Shown here: piece by piece, positions 1 through 8,345 of the stretch | How positions within the stretch are numbered: the first letter of the stretch is position 1 | Layout: each line of letters opens with the position of its first letter | Origin: Sphingomicrobium clamense | Lineage (GTDB): Bacteria > Pseudomonadota > Alphaproteobacteria > Sphingomonadales > Sphingomonadaceae | Length of the DNA stretch: 64,000 nt | Direction of reading: 5' to 3' | NCBI RefSeq assembly: GCF_019264355.1 | Contig: NZ_JAHVAH010000001.1 | Coordinates: 852,001 to 916,000, forward strand | Notes under the pieces: model-generated | Told to the model about the DNA's origin: nothing | The model's input: only the letters and a program-made list of their open reading frames with translations | Database searches by the model: none | Made by a program: the position numbers and the translations under genes

Positions 1-43
1 CGAGGGCCGCGCTGGCAAGCCTTGATGCGAAGGAGAGACGTGA

Positions 44-1198
44 ATGGACGCCTATATCGTCACGGCATTGCGGACCGCGGGAGGCAGGCGCGGCGGCGCG
101 CTTAAGGACTGGCACCCGGTCGACATGGGTGCGGCGGTGCTCGATGCGCTCGTCGAGCGGTCGGGGATCGATCCCAACGCAATCGACGACGTCATCATGG
201 GATGCGTGACGCAGGCCGGCGAACAGTCGGTCCATGTCGGGCGCAACGCGGTTCTCGCCTCGGGCCTGCCCAAGAGCGTGCCCGCAGTGACCATCGACCG
301 ACAGTGCGGCAGTTCGCAGCAGGCGCTGCAATTTGCGGCACAGGCGGTGATGAGCGGGACGCAGGACGTGGTGATCGCGAGCGGGGTGGAATCGATGACC
401 CGCGTGCCGATGGGGAGCGCGGGCTACTGGACCCCCGAGCCCAAGGCGGGCAGCCCGACCGGCAAGGGCACGGCGAAGAATTATCCGGGAATCGTCTTTT
501 CGCAATTCACCGGCGCGCAGATGATGGCCGAAAAGCACGGCTTTTCGCGCGAGGAGATGGATGCGTTTGCGCTGGAGAGCCATCGCAAGGCGGCAGCCGC
601 GACCGAAGAAGGGGCGTTCGAGGACGAAATCCTGCCGCTCGAGACCGAGGCGGGCCCGCACACGATCGACGAGGGCATCCGCTTCGACGCGACGATCGAG
701 GGGATCGGGTCGGTCAAGCCGCTCGTCAAGGGCGGATCGATCAGCGCGGCCAACGCTAGCCAGATCTGCGACGGGGCGAGCGGGGTGCTGGTCGTCAACG
801 AGCGAGCGCTGAAAACCCACGGGCTGACCCCTCTGGCACGGATGGTCGACATGACGGTGACCGCGGGCGACCCGGTCATCATGCTCGAAGAACCGCTCTT
901 CGCGACCGACCGCGCGCTGAAGAAGTCGGGCATGAGCCTCGATGAAATCGATCTCTACGAGGTCAACGAGGCCTTCGCGCCGGTGCCGATGGCCTGGGCC
1001 AAGCATGTCGGCGCCGACCCGTCGCGGCTCAACGTACACGGCGGCGCTATCGCGCTCGGTCACCCGCTGGGCGCGAGCGGCACCAAGCTTATGGCGACGC
1101 TGGTCCACGCGCTCCACCGCCATGGCAAGCGCTATGGCCTACAGACGATGTGCGAAGGCGGCGGACAGGCGAACGTGACGATCGTGGAGCGGCTCTAG
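44..1198 (+). CDS. Thiolase family protein (acetyl-CoA C-acyltransferase)
   Basis: Catalyses thiolytic cleavage of 3-ketoacyl-CoA, or the reverse condensation, in the cytoplasm. The 384-residue length is normal for the family. All three catalytic positions are visible: nucleophile Cys88 in DRQCGSS, His340 in ALGHPLG and Cys370 in CEGGGQ. An AGGAGA ribosome-binding site lies a few bases before the ATG. It could supply the last step for the acyl-CoA genes at 6-12 kb. Its last 42 bases reappear imperfectly at 2735-2776, beyond a decayed sulfotransferase. Whether it is degradative or biosynthetic cannot be read from sequence. Confidence 0.93.
   Translation: MDAYIVTALRTAGGRRGGALKDWHPVDMGAAVLDALVERSGIDPNAIDDVIMGCVTQAGEQSVHVGRNAVLASGLPKSVPAVTIDRQCGSSQQALQFAAQAVMSGTQDVVIASGVESMTRVPMGSAGYWTPEPKAGSPTGKGTAKNYPGIVFSQFTGAQMMAEKHGFSREEMDAFALESHRKAAAATEEGAFEDEILPLETEAGPHTIDEGIRFDATIEGIGSVKPLVKGGSISAANASQICDGASGVLVVNERALKTHGLTPLARMVDMTVTAGDPVIMLEEPLFATDRALKKSGMSLDEIDLYEVNEAFAPVPMAWAKHVGADPSRLNVHGGAIALGHPLGASGTKLMATLVHALHRHGKRYGLQTMCEGGGQANVTIVERL
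1157..1198 (+). repeat. Thiolase 3'-end direct repeat, copy 1 (inside the gene)
   Basis: The last 42 bases of the thiolase gene match 2735-2776 at 37 of 42 positions by eye. Both copies encode GGGQ(A/E)NVT(I/L)VERL followed by a stop codon (TAG here, TGA in the other). The two copies bracket the sulfotransferase pseudogene. Confidence 0.8.
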
Positions 1199-2641
1199 CG
1201 ATCGTAATTCCGACGAAAGTCATCGATAAATTGATCGACGGCTTCGGTAAGCGGCCTCGAGCTTCGATCTTTTGCTGCACCTGGACCAAACTCGCGGTCT
1301 TGACGTACCGCCTTGCCTGCTCGGGATGGTGCACTGCCTCCTCGTCATCCAGCCCCAGCCATTTCAGCACCAGTGTGATCGAGTTGTCCGGATCCCTGAC
1401 GAGTTGTTCGTAGTGCATAGAATAGATGCGGTCGGGGAATAAGGTCGTCCAGTGCCGGAACATCTGGTCTTCCAGTTTCATGAAGTGGGCGATGTCCTCA
1501 AGCTGCCAACTCCAGGGCGTAGAGGGAACGAAAAGGGTTTTGAAGCAGGACCAAGCGACGTCCTCCGGCGTGCGACGCATCCAGACGATCTTCGCGTCGG
1601 GCATGGCGTGGAGCAGCCCGGTCAGATGTGACTGGAGCAACGTTTTGTCGACGAGCATCGAATTCGCACTACCGAAATGTTCATTGAGGAGGCGATGATA
1701 AGTGCGGGCCACATCGCCCCACGGATCGGCCGAAACGCGGGCGCTCTGGTACGCCATTGCGCCCGCATGGTCTGGTGTCGGTAGGTCAAGCAGGCAGCGA
1801 GTGAACGCATCCACTTCATCGCTGCCATCGATCATGGAATGGCTGCACAATATCTGTTCTAGTAGCGTCGAGCCGGATCAAGGCATCCCCATGACGAAAA
1901 TGGCACGCTGGCCAAGGAATTTGGACGGAACCAGTCGGGAAAATCCGTCAGGCGTGAAGTCCTCGAGGAGTTTGCCAACATAGGTTTCGGTCCATTGGCG
2001 ATCGTACCGGTCGACACGTTGGCGTCGTTGAGCCCCGGACCGGTAAAATGGACTGCGCGTTCGGGCGCATCGGCATCGAGCCACGCCTTGGCGAGTGCCT
2101 AATCCTTCATGGAGCGAGCATGCGGGTCGTCGCGTCGAGCGCCCGAAATGAAATGTTCCATCAGCGCGATATCGGGGTCGTCGCGTTCGAACCGCTTCAT
2201 GGTCGATAGCCAGAACCAGCCTCGCTCGGGAAAAGGGCCATTGGCGGTGAGCCATCGAGCGAGTTTCATAGCCTCGTCGAAGTCGCCGCGTTCCATCGCG
2301 AGGGTCGCGCGCACTTCGGCGACGGCCGGATTGTTGCGCTGGGCGGCCGACGATGTCTGCAGATCTCGCTGCACCTCGTCTTCGCGATTGTAGCGCGAGA
2401 GGACGTGCCAATACTTCAGCCGCAGCTGCAAGTCCGAAGGGTTGGTGTCCCGAGCCCTGTCCGCTGCTCGTAAAGCAATTTCGACTTCGCCCAACTCACG
2501 GGCGAGGTCGACGATCGAAAGGTAATGGTCTCCCGATCCCGAAACGCTGTCGAGCGCTTTCCAAAGTTGCCCAACCGCGCCATCGCGGTCCCGTGCGCGA
2601 AACGCCGCGATGGCGCTCGCCACGGAGGACGATTGGATCAT
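1195..2641 (-). pseudogene. Decayed TPR-sulfotransferase
   Basis: Pieces in different frames add up to one sulfotransferase with an N-terminal TPR-like region. Residues 1-180 (2641 down to 2102) form helical repeats and end in MKD at an in-frame TAG (2099-2101). Beyond it the frame continues as ALAKAWLDADAPERAVHF, then shifts by one base at the A4 run 2045-2048. The next frame runs to FVMGMP, where a TGA (1878-1880) replaces the Arg codon of the PAPS-binding motif PRSGST. After the stop come SGSTLLEQILCSH and a normal sulfotransferase domain. A last shift near 1255 leads to a plausible end, FIDDFRRNYDR, at 1195, abutting the thiolase stop. Two nonsense codons and two shifts make a functional product very unlikely. 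Confidence 0.85.
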
Positions 2642-2734
2642 CGGCGATAGCTACGGCCAATTTCGAGGAATACCTAGAATATATCGACGAAACGGCAGCC
2701 GAAGCGGACCTGTTCCCGTATCGGAAGATGTTTG

Positions 2735-2776
2735 GGCGGCGGGCAGGAGAACGTGACGCTCGTGGAGCGGCTCTGA
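2735..2776 (+). repeat. Thiolase 3'-end direct repeat, copy 2 (orphan remnant)
   Basis: This matches 37 of 42 bases of the thiolase 3' end. It encodes CLGGGQENVTLVERL with a stop and has no thiolase reading frame upstream. The substitutions are mostly conservative (A to E, I to L), which suggests a remnant of a diverged thiolase paralogue, or a tail left when DNA entered here, more than a recent exact duplication. It lies 15 bases before the 3' end of tRNA-Arg. Confidence 0.75.
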
Positions 2777-2790
2777 CGTCTGGCGGGAAA

Positions 2791-2867
2791 TGGCGCGCCC
2801 GGTAGGGTTCGAACCTACGACCTCATGCTTAGAAGGCACGTGCTCTATCCAGCTGAGCTACGGGCGC
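2791..2867 (-). tRNA. tRNA-Arg (anticodon TCT)
   Basis: A 77-nt cloverleaf on the minus strand with CCA encoded. Acceptor arms GCGCCCG and CGGGCGC pair perfectly, the T loop reads GGTTCGAACC, and the anticodon loop CTTCTAA gives TCT, which reads AGA. Its 3' end faces the sulfotransferase pseudogene, the side on which tRNA-integrating elements insert, but I saw no second copy of the tRNA 3' end. Confidence 0.97.
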
Positions 2868-2928
2868 GTGGCTGTTGCCTTAGGCGAAGGGGCGGGGACA
2901 GGCCAAGCCCATATTGGGCGGAATGCCG

Positions 2929-4323
2929 CTAGCTTGGCTTTGGGTAGAAGGGGGTGCCGACCTGCTCGAGACGCAAGGGCGCCAAGTCGCGGGGAGCGCC
3001 GATCGATGCCAGGGCAGGGTCGGTTGGGTAGAGCAGGCCGTTACGCGCTCTTGAAAAGCCGAAATTGGCCGCCCGGAAGCCGCCAGCCGGAGCGCGTCCC
3101 GTCCCGGCGATGGCATTGTCGCGGCTGGTGATGCCATCGATGCTGCTGGCCACCTTGATGAGGCCTCCGAGGCCGCCATCGAACAGGTTGGAGCGCATCA
3201 TACTGTCACGGGGTGCGCGCGTGCGTTCGGGGTTGGCGCCAGCGCCGATCGTCACCGCCTTGCTGTTGAGGACGCTGTTACGCTCGATCTGTGCGCGTTC
3301 GACCGGAACGTGCTTGTGCGCGGGACTGTTGGGCATGCCGTTCATGACGGACAGGGCGCTGAACAGGCCGGTTCCGGTGAGGCCTTCCATATAATTGGCG
3401 CGCACGACCTGGTCGCGCGCGATGATGCGGATGCCGCCAGTATCTTTCTTCCCATGGCCGAAAAAGACGTTGCGTTCGACGAGATTGCCGTCGCCATGAC
3501 GCAGCGTCAGCGTGCCGCGGGCGCGCAGGAAGAGGTTGTCGCGGATGACGTTGCCACCCGATTTGACCGAGACGATTTCCAGCTCGCCATCGGTGCGGTC
3601 GAAGATGTTGCGTTCGACCAACGTGTTGCTGGTGAAGCGTGAGTTGCTGCTGGTGCCGATGCGGATCGTCTCGGCGCCGTTTTCACCCAAATACGGGCGG
3701 GGGCCGAAATAGTTGTGGTCAATGCGATGGCCGTTGTTGCGACCCGCGGCATCGTGCAGGCGCACCGATAGGGTCGTGCCCTTATTGGCCTTGCCGACAA
3801 TGTGATTGTGATCGAAGCGGTTATTCTTGCCGTAGAGGACGATCCAGAAGTCGGTTTCGCCCGCGCGGGGTTTCGTGAAGCCGTCGATGACCGTGTTGGT
3901 GACACGGCTATTGTTGGCGAACCGCCCCTTGGCGGCGCGGAAACTGATGACTTCGTTCGTCGGGCTGAATCCGTTCCGAAATACCAGTCCGTCGACAAGG
4001 AGGTGGTTGCCACCGATGCGAAGGTTCGAACGGCCGGAAAGGATGACCCTTCCGGGAGTTTGGGCGCGCACGGTGATGGGGCGGCGAGCGGTACCGTTGC
4101 CGGTCACGACCATCCGGAAATCACGCCATTCGCCATTGGCAAGGATGATGGCGTCGCCTGGCTCGGCATGCTGCATCGCCGCGCGGAATTGCCGCTGGTC
4201 CTGGACAAGGATGTCCGCCGCGGAGGCCGGGGTTGCAGCCAGCGCTAGCATTGCGGCAGTCATCGGCACCGAAAGGTGCCGGGCGCTCATGGAGGACAAT
4301 CTCGCGAACATGGAAGTCATCAT
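2929..4323 (-). CDS. Polysaccharide lyase family 6 (alginate lyase / chondroitinase B type)
   Basis: A secreted beta-helix lyase that would cleave uronic-acid polysaccharides by beta-elimination. An N-terminal signal peptide ends near ATPASA (cleavage about residue 35). Repeats rich in Asn and Gly follow, with the PL6 blocks DHNYFGPRPYLGENG, ETIRIG, EIVSVKSGGN and LTLRHGDGN. Lys254 and Arg275 sit where chondroitinase B has its catalytic Lys250 and Arg271. Met12 is an alternative start that still keeps the signal peptide. No transporter, second lyase or uronate catabolic gene is nearby, so it looks like an isolated scavenging enzyme. Alginate is the likelier substrate for a free-living bacterium, but the sequence does not settle it. 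Confidence 0.85.
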   Translation of the reverse strand: MMTSMFARLSSMSARHLSVPMTAAMLALAATPASAADILVQDQRQFRAAMQHAEPGDAIILANGEWRDFRMVVTGNGTARRPITVRAQTPGRVILSGRSNLRIGGNHLLVDGLVFRNGFSPTNEVISFRAAKGRFANNSRVTNTVIDGFTKPRAGETDFWIVLYGKNNRFDHNHIVGKANKGTTLSVRLHDAAGRNNGHRIDHNYFGPRPYLGENGAETIRIGTSSNSRFTSNTLVERNIFDRTDGELEIVSVKSGGNVIRDNLFLRARGTLTLRHGDGNLVERNVFFGHGKKDTGGIRIIARDQVVRANYMEGLTGTGLFSALSVMNGMPNSPAHKHVPVERAQIERNSVLNSKAVTIGAGANPERTRAPRDSMMRSNLFDGGLGGLIKVASSIDGITSRDNAIAGTGRAPAGGFRAANFGFSRARNGLLYPTDPALASIGAPRDLAPLRLEQVGTPFYPKPS

Positions 4324-4391
4324 AGCGAAATGCGCTGCCCACGTCCTGAACGGGAAAGAGGGCGTCCATTCAGCTTTCGCGATGAAGAACG

Positions 4392-5057
4392 TCAGGCGAC
4401 CGTTTCGAGGAGGCCTTCGAACAATCTTCGGCCGTCGGTGTTGCCGTGGGCGGGTTCGAGGGCGCGTTCGGGGTGGGGCATCATGCCGAGCACGTTGCCG
4501 GCCTCGTTGAGGATGCCCGCGATCGAGCGCGCGCTGCCGTTGACGTTGTCGAGATAGCGGAAGGCGATGCGGCCTTCGCCTTCGAGACGGTCGAGCGTGT
4601 CGGGGTCGGCCTGGTAGTTGCCGTCATGGTGGGCGACGGGGATCGCGATTTCCTCGCCCGCGTCATAGCGCTGGGTGAAGAGCGACTGGCTGTTCTCGAC
4701 CTTGAGCCGCGCGTCGCGGCAGGTGAAGTGGAGGTGCGCGTTGCGCATCAGCGCGCCCGGCAGCAGCCCGGTTTCGGTCAGCACCTGGAAGCCGTTGCAG
4801 ATGCCGATGGTCGGCACGCCGCGATTAGCAGCCTCCGCGACCGCCTTCATGATGGGCGAGCGGGCCGCCATCGCGCCCGAGCGCAGATAGTCGCCATAGG
4901 AAAAGCCGCCGGGCACGCCGATCATGTCGATGCCGTCCGGCAACTCGCTTTCCCCGTGCCAGACCATGTCGGGCGCCTTGCCGAACACGGTTTCGAAGGC
5001 GACGGCGAGGTCGCGGTCGCAATTCGATCCGGGAAAGACGATGACCGCGCTCTTCAT
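4392..5057 (-). CDS. purQ: Phosphoribosylformylglycinamidine synthase, glutaminase subunit PurQ
   Basis: Glutamine amidotransferase subunit of FGAM synthase, the fourth step of de novo purine synthesis. It hydrolyses glutamine and passes ammonia to PurL. The 221 residues are typical of stand-alone PurQ. The triad is visible as Cys87 in GICNGF with His195 and Glu197 in PHPER. It starts 4 bases after the purS stop, so the two are cotranscribed and the subunits would assemble with PurL. purL is not in the window, and the gene downstream (a PL6 lyase) is unrelated. Confidence 0.97.
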   Translation of the reverse strand: MKSAVIVFPGSNCDRDLAVAFETVFGKAPDMVWHGESELPDGIDMIGVPGGFSYGDYLRSGAMAARSPIMKAVAEAANRGVPTIGICNGFQVLTETGLLPGALMRNAHLHFTCRDARLKVENSQSLFTQRYDAGEEIAIPVAHHDGNYQADPDTLDRLEGEGRIAFRYLDNVNGSARSIAGILNEAGNVLGMMPHPERALEPAHGNTDGRRLFEGLLETVA

Positions 5058-5061
5058 GGCG

Positions 5062-5295
5062 TCAGCCTTCCATCTCGATCGAGAAATTCTCGATCACGGT
5101 GTTGGCGAGCAGCTTCTTGCACATTTCCTCGACATCCTCGCGGCTGGTGCCGTCCTTCAAGTCGAGTTCGATGATCTTGCCCGCGCGCACGTCGTCGACG
5201 CCGGAAAAGCCGAGCGAGCCCAATGCGTGGTGGATGGCCTTGCCCTGCGGGTCGAGGACCCCGTTCTTGAGCATGATGGTCACGCGGGCTTTCAT
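5062..5295 (-). CDS. purS: Phosphoribosylformylglycinamidine synthase subunit PurS
   Basis: The small 77-residue subunit that bridges PurQ and PurL in the three-part FGAM synthase of bacteria with a short PurL. It shows the family pattern of an N-terminal strand ([17 protein letters not shown]), a central GKIIELDL strand, and the [16 protein letters not shown] helix and strand. It is the first gene of the purS-purQ pair. The usual neighbour purC is not upstream. Confidence 0.96.
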   Translation of the reverse strand: MKARVTIMLKNGVLDPQGKAIHHALGSLGFSGVDDVRAGKIIELDLKDGTSREDVEEMCKKLLANTVIENFSIEMEG

Positions 5296-5436
5296 GGGGG
5301 CGCTGGCTCCTTGGCTGGGTGGTTGCGCTCCCTATGGCGGGGGCGGGCGCGAGAGGCAAGCTTTACGAAATCCTAACCAATAGTCGCGATACTCTTAGGC
5401 CTTGTATTGCGTCCAACAACGCTCGGGGAGGGCGTC

Positions 5437-5589
5437 ATGATTGTCGGTTTGGCTTCGTTGATCTTTATCGCCCTGTTCGGATGGGGCGGAGACTATTTCG
5501 GGTGGAGCGACCCCAAGGGCGAGTTGCAGCTCGCGCTAGGCGCGTCCTTCATCCTGGGGATCGTCGCGGGCTACAAGTCCCGGGGCTGA
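5437..5589 (+). CDS. Small membrane protein, 50 residues, unknown function
   Basis: The ATG at 5437 follows a GGGGAGGG ribosome-binding site, so I prefer it to an upstream TTG at 5407. The product has two hydrophobic stretches, residues 2-15 (IVGLASLIFIALFG) and about 31-44 (LALGASFILGIVAG). A short polar linker with GWGGDYFGW separates them, and it ends in YKSRG. This suggests a two-pass inner-membrane hairpin. Similar unnamed small proteins are common in sphingomonads, but I cannot assign a role. It precedes the thioesterase gene by 31 bases and may be cotranscribed with it. Confidence 0.6.
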   Translation: MIVGLASLIFIALFGWGGDYFGWSDPKGELQLALGASFILGIVAGYKSRG

Positions 5590-5620
5590 CATGGCGGTCG
5601 CCGCGCCCTAAGGGGCGGGG

Positions 5621-6007
5621 ATGACACTGCCTCCCTACGCAAAATTGCTCGATATCCGCGCAGAGCGCTCCGATGGTGCGCTGCGCTTCGTGCTGCCCTT
5701 CGGTGACGACGTCATGGGGCGGCCGGGCTTCCTCCATGGCGGCGCGATCGCCGGGCTGCTCGAACTGACCGCTTTTGAGACGCTCAAGGCCGCGATCGAG
5801 GAAAATGGCGTCAAGATGAAGCCGGTGACGGTGACGGTCGACTATATGCGCGGGGGCGCGAGCCGCGACACCTATTGCGAGGGCGTCATCGAGCGGCTGG
5901 GGCGGCGGATGGCCAATGTCGACGTGATCGCATGGCAGAAGGATCGCGCGACCCCGATCGCGACCGCGCGGATGAACTTCCTGCTCGACCGGTCGCAGGC
6001 CGGCTAG
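5621..6007 (+). CDS. PaaI-type hotdog-fold acyl-CoA thioesterase
   Basis: A 128-residue single hotdog domain that would hydrolyse acyl-CoA thioesters in the cytoplasm. The family signature is the HGGAIAGLLELTAFETL helix, with its His-Gly-Gly and a downstream acidic residue, followed by the VTVTVDYMRG strand. It starts with ATG after GGGGCGGGG. Its 3' end overlaps the convergent acyl-CoA dehydrogenase gene by four bases. The location beside beta-oxidation genes suggests release of CoA from dead-end or overflow acyl-CoAs; the substrate is unknown. Confidence 0.85.
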   Translation: MTLPPYAKLLDIRAERSDGALRFVLPFGDDVMGRPGFLHGGAIAGLLELTAFETLKAAIEENGVKMKPVTVTVDYMRGGASRDTYCEGVIERLGRRMANVDVIAWQKDRATPIATARMNFLLDRSQAG

Positions 6008-7098
6008 CCGGACACCGCCATGCGCGCGTGATAGGTTGGGGAGCCGAAGAGCTCGTCCACGACCGCCTGGCGCTTCATGTAAAAGCCGATGTCATGTTCG
6101 TCGGTCATGCCGATGCCGCCGTGCATCTGGACGGCTTCCTGCACCGCGAGGCGGGCGACCTGGCCGGCCTTGGCCTTGGCGACGTGGACGGCGCGGGCGG
6201 CGCGGTCGGCGCCTTCGTCGAGCAATTGCGCGGCCTTGAGCGTGGCGGCGCGGGCGATTTCGATCTCTCCGTAAAGATGCGCGGCGCGGTGCTGCAGCGC
6301 CTGGAAGCTGCCGATGGGTTGGTCGAACTGCTTGCGTTCGCGCAGGTAGGCGTTGGTCATCTCGAACGCGCCGGCAGCGACGCCGACCAGCTCGGAGGCG
6401 GCACCCGCACGGCCCGCGGCGAGCGCGCGCATGAGCGGCGCGTCGCCTTCGCCGACGAGCGCGTCGGCATCGACCTCGACCTTGTCGTAGGTGAGGCGGG
6501 CGGCCTTGCTGCTGTCGGTGAGGGTGACGTTCTCGGTGGTCAAGCCGTCGGCATCGGGCTTCACCGCGAAGAGGGCGAGGCCGTTTTCGGTGCGCGCGGC
6601 GGTGAGGATGAGGTCGGCGCTGCCCGCGTGGACGGCGAACTGCTTATTGCCGTTCAAGACGAAGCCGTTGCCGGAGCGTGTCGCGGTCATCGCGATCTTG
6701 AACGGATCGTGGTGTGGACCTTCATCGATGGCGAGCGCGGCTACCGTCTTGCCCTCGACGATACCGGCGAAATGCGCGTCGGCATGCGCAGTGCTTTCCA
6801 ACGCGCGGACGGTGGCGACGGCGGTGGTGAGGAAGGGGGAGGGGGTGAGGTTGCGGCCGATCTCCTCGAGCACCACGTTGGCCTCGACCTGGCCGAGGCC
6901 GCTGCCGCCCTGGGCTTCGGGGACCATGATCCCGGTGAGGCCGAGCTTGCCGAATTCTTCCCACAGGCCGTGGCCGAAACCGTCCTTGCACTCGATGTCG
7001 CGCCAATGGCGCAGCTGTTTCGTGATCGAGCCTTCGTCGGCCATGAAGGGCCGGACCGTGTCCTGCAGCATGCGCTGGTCGTCGTTCAGTTTGAGCAT
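6004..7098 (-). CDS. Acyl-CoA dehydrogenase family protein, possible non-catalytic partner subunit
   Basis: A 364-residue acyl-CoA dehydrogenase fold: an N-terminal helical domain, a beta domain (residues about 120-210) and a C-terminal helical domain with RKQFDQPIGSFQALQHR and QMHGGIGMTDEH. The C-terminal region where many dehydrogenases carry EGT and the catalytic Glu reads KRQAVVDELFGSP and has no such motif. The gene lies 5 bases downstream of a second dehydrogenase that has the motif. By analogy with the FadE pairs of steroid side-chain degradation, the two may form an alpha/beta heteromer that shares FAD and substrate sites. That pairing is inference. Confidence 0.88.
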   Translation of the reverse strand: MLKLNDDQRMLQDTVRPFMADEGSITKQLRHWRDIECKDGFGHGLWEEFGKLGLTGIMVPEAQGGSGLGQVEANVVLEEIGRNLTPSPFLTTAVATVRALESTAHADAHFAGIVEGKTVAALAIDEGPHHDPFKIAMTATRSGNGFVLNGNKQFAVHAGSADLILTAARTENGLALFAVKPDADGLTTENVTLTDSSKAARLTYDKVEVDADALVGEGDAPLMRALAAGRAGAASELVGVAAGAFEMTNAYLRERKQFDQPIGSFQALQHRAAHLYGEIEIARAATLKAAQLLDEGADRAARAVHVAKAKAGQVARLAVQEAVQMHGGIGMTDEHDIGFYMKRQAVVDELFGSPTYHARMAVSG

Positions 7099-7103
7099 GG
7101 CGC

Positions 7104-8264
7104 TTAGGCTCCCGGCATCTGGAGGATATGCTTGGCGACGATGCCGAGCTGGATTTCGCTAGTGCCGCCCTCGATCGAGTTGGCCTTGGTGCGCAGCCAG
7201 TCGCGGGCCTTGGCGCCGCCGTTGGAGCGCTCGCTTTCCCATTCCAGCGCGTTCGAGCCGCCCAGCGCCATGAGCAGTTCGTGGCGCTTCTTGTTCAGCT
7301 CGGTCCCGGCATATTTCATCATCGAAGGCTGGGCGGGGTGCGCTTCGCCGGCCTTCAGCTGGTCGATGAAGGCTTCCATCATTGACTGGTAGGCGAGCGC
7401 GTCGACGTCGAAGCGGGCGACGTCGGCGGCGAGTATCGGGTCGTCAATGTCGCCAAGTGCTTCGGAAAGCAGCGAGCTGCCTGCGCCGCCGCCGAGGCCC
7501 ATGCCGCTGATCATCTCGCGTTCGTGGCCGAGGAGATATTTGGCGACCGTCCAGCCCTTATTCTCCTCGTGGACGAGCTGATCCTTGGGGACCTTCACGT
7601 CGTCGAAGAAGGTTTCGCAGAAGGGCGAATAGCCGCTGATCAGCTTGATCGGCTTGGTCGAGACGCCTTCGCTTTCCATGTCGAACAGCAGGAAGCTGAT
7701 GCCGCCATGCTTGCTCTCGGTCGAGGTGCGCACGAGGCAGAAAATCCAGTCGGCCTCGTCGGCATAGCTGGTCCACACCTTCTGGCCGTTGACGAGATAA
7801 TGGTCACCCTTGTCCTCGGCCTTGGTTGAGAGGCCGGCGAGGTCGCTGCCCGCGCCGGGCTCGCTATAGCCCTGACACCAGCGGATTTCGCCGCGCGCGA
7901 TCTGGGGGAGGTAGCGTTTCTTCTGTTCCTCGGTGCCGAACTGAAGCAGCGCGGGGCCGAGCATCGAGATGCCGAAGCTGGTGAGCGGGCTGCGGCAGCC
8001 GAGTGATTTCATTTCCTGCTTGAGGATCTTGGTCTCCTCGGCCGAGAGACCGCCGCCGCCATATTCGGACGGCCAGTCGGGGACGGTCCAGCCGCGTTCC
8101 CCCATGACCTCCATCCATTGCTTTTGCGCCTCGGACTGGAATTCGAAGTGGCGGCCGCCCCAGCAAATATCCTTTTCGGAATTCATGGGGGTGCGCATTT
8201 CGGCGGGGCAATTGGCCTCCAGCCAGGCGCGGGTTTCGGCGCGGAATTGCTCTAGATCGGTCAC
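7104..8264 (-). CDS. Acyl-CoA dehydrogenase, catalytic partner
   Basis: A 386-residue FAD-dependent acyl-CoA dehydrogenase that introduces the alpha-beta double bond. It starts at GTG (8264) with AAAGGA upstream. An apparent longer frame reading back to 9575 is only the antisense of the next dehydrogenase. Visible features are the [17 protein letters not shown] substrate/FAD loop, [11 protein letters not shown], and [10 protein letters not shown], where the Glu fits the catalytic-base position of the EGT motif. It is followed 5 bases later by the motif-less dehydrogenase. It is divergent from the ACAD10/11-type gene at 8346, so one control region between 8264 and 8346 could drive both directions. 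Confidence 0.92.
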   Translation of the reverse strand: MTDLEQFRAETRAWLEANCPAEMRTPMNSEKDICWGGRHFEFQSEAQKQWMEVMGERGWTVPDWPSEYGGGGLSAEETKILKQEMKSLGCRSPLTSFGISMLGPALLQFGTEEQKKRYLPQIARGEIRWCQGYSEPGAGSDLAGLSTKAEDKGDHYLVNGQKVWTSYADEADWIFCLVRTSTESKHGGISFLLFDMESEGVSTKPIKLISGYSPFCETFFDDVKVPKDQLVHEENKGWTVAKYLLGHEREMISGMGLGGGAGSSLLSEALGDIDDPILAADVARFDVDALAYQSMMEAFIDQLKAGEAHPAQPSMMKYAGTELNKKRHELLMALGGSNALEWESERSNGGAKARDWLRTKANSIEGGTSEIQLGIVAKHILQMPGA

Positions 8265-8345
8265 TGGCCCTTGTCCTTTGGGTGGCGGATGCGTAGCCCC
8301 GTTTTGAAACGCTACCGACCCAATCGCAACCCGGGAGAAGGGCTC

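Noticed and set aside
2791..2867. tRNA-Arg as the attachment site of an integrated element
   Set aside because: No integrase and no second copy of the tRNA 3' end were found in the window; only the thiolase-end repeat is present.
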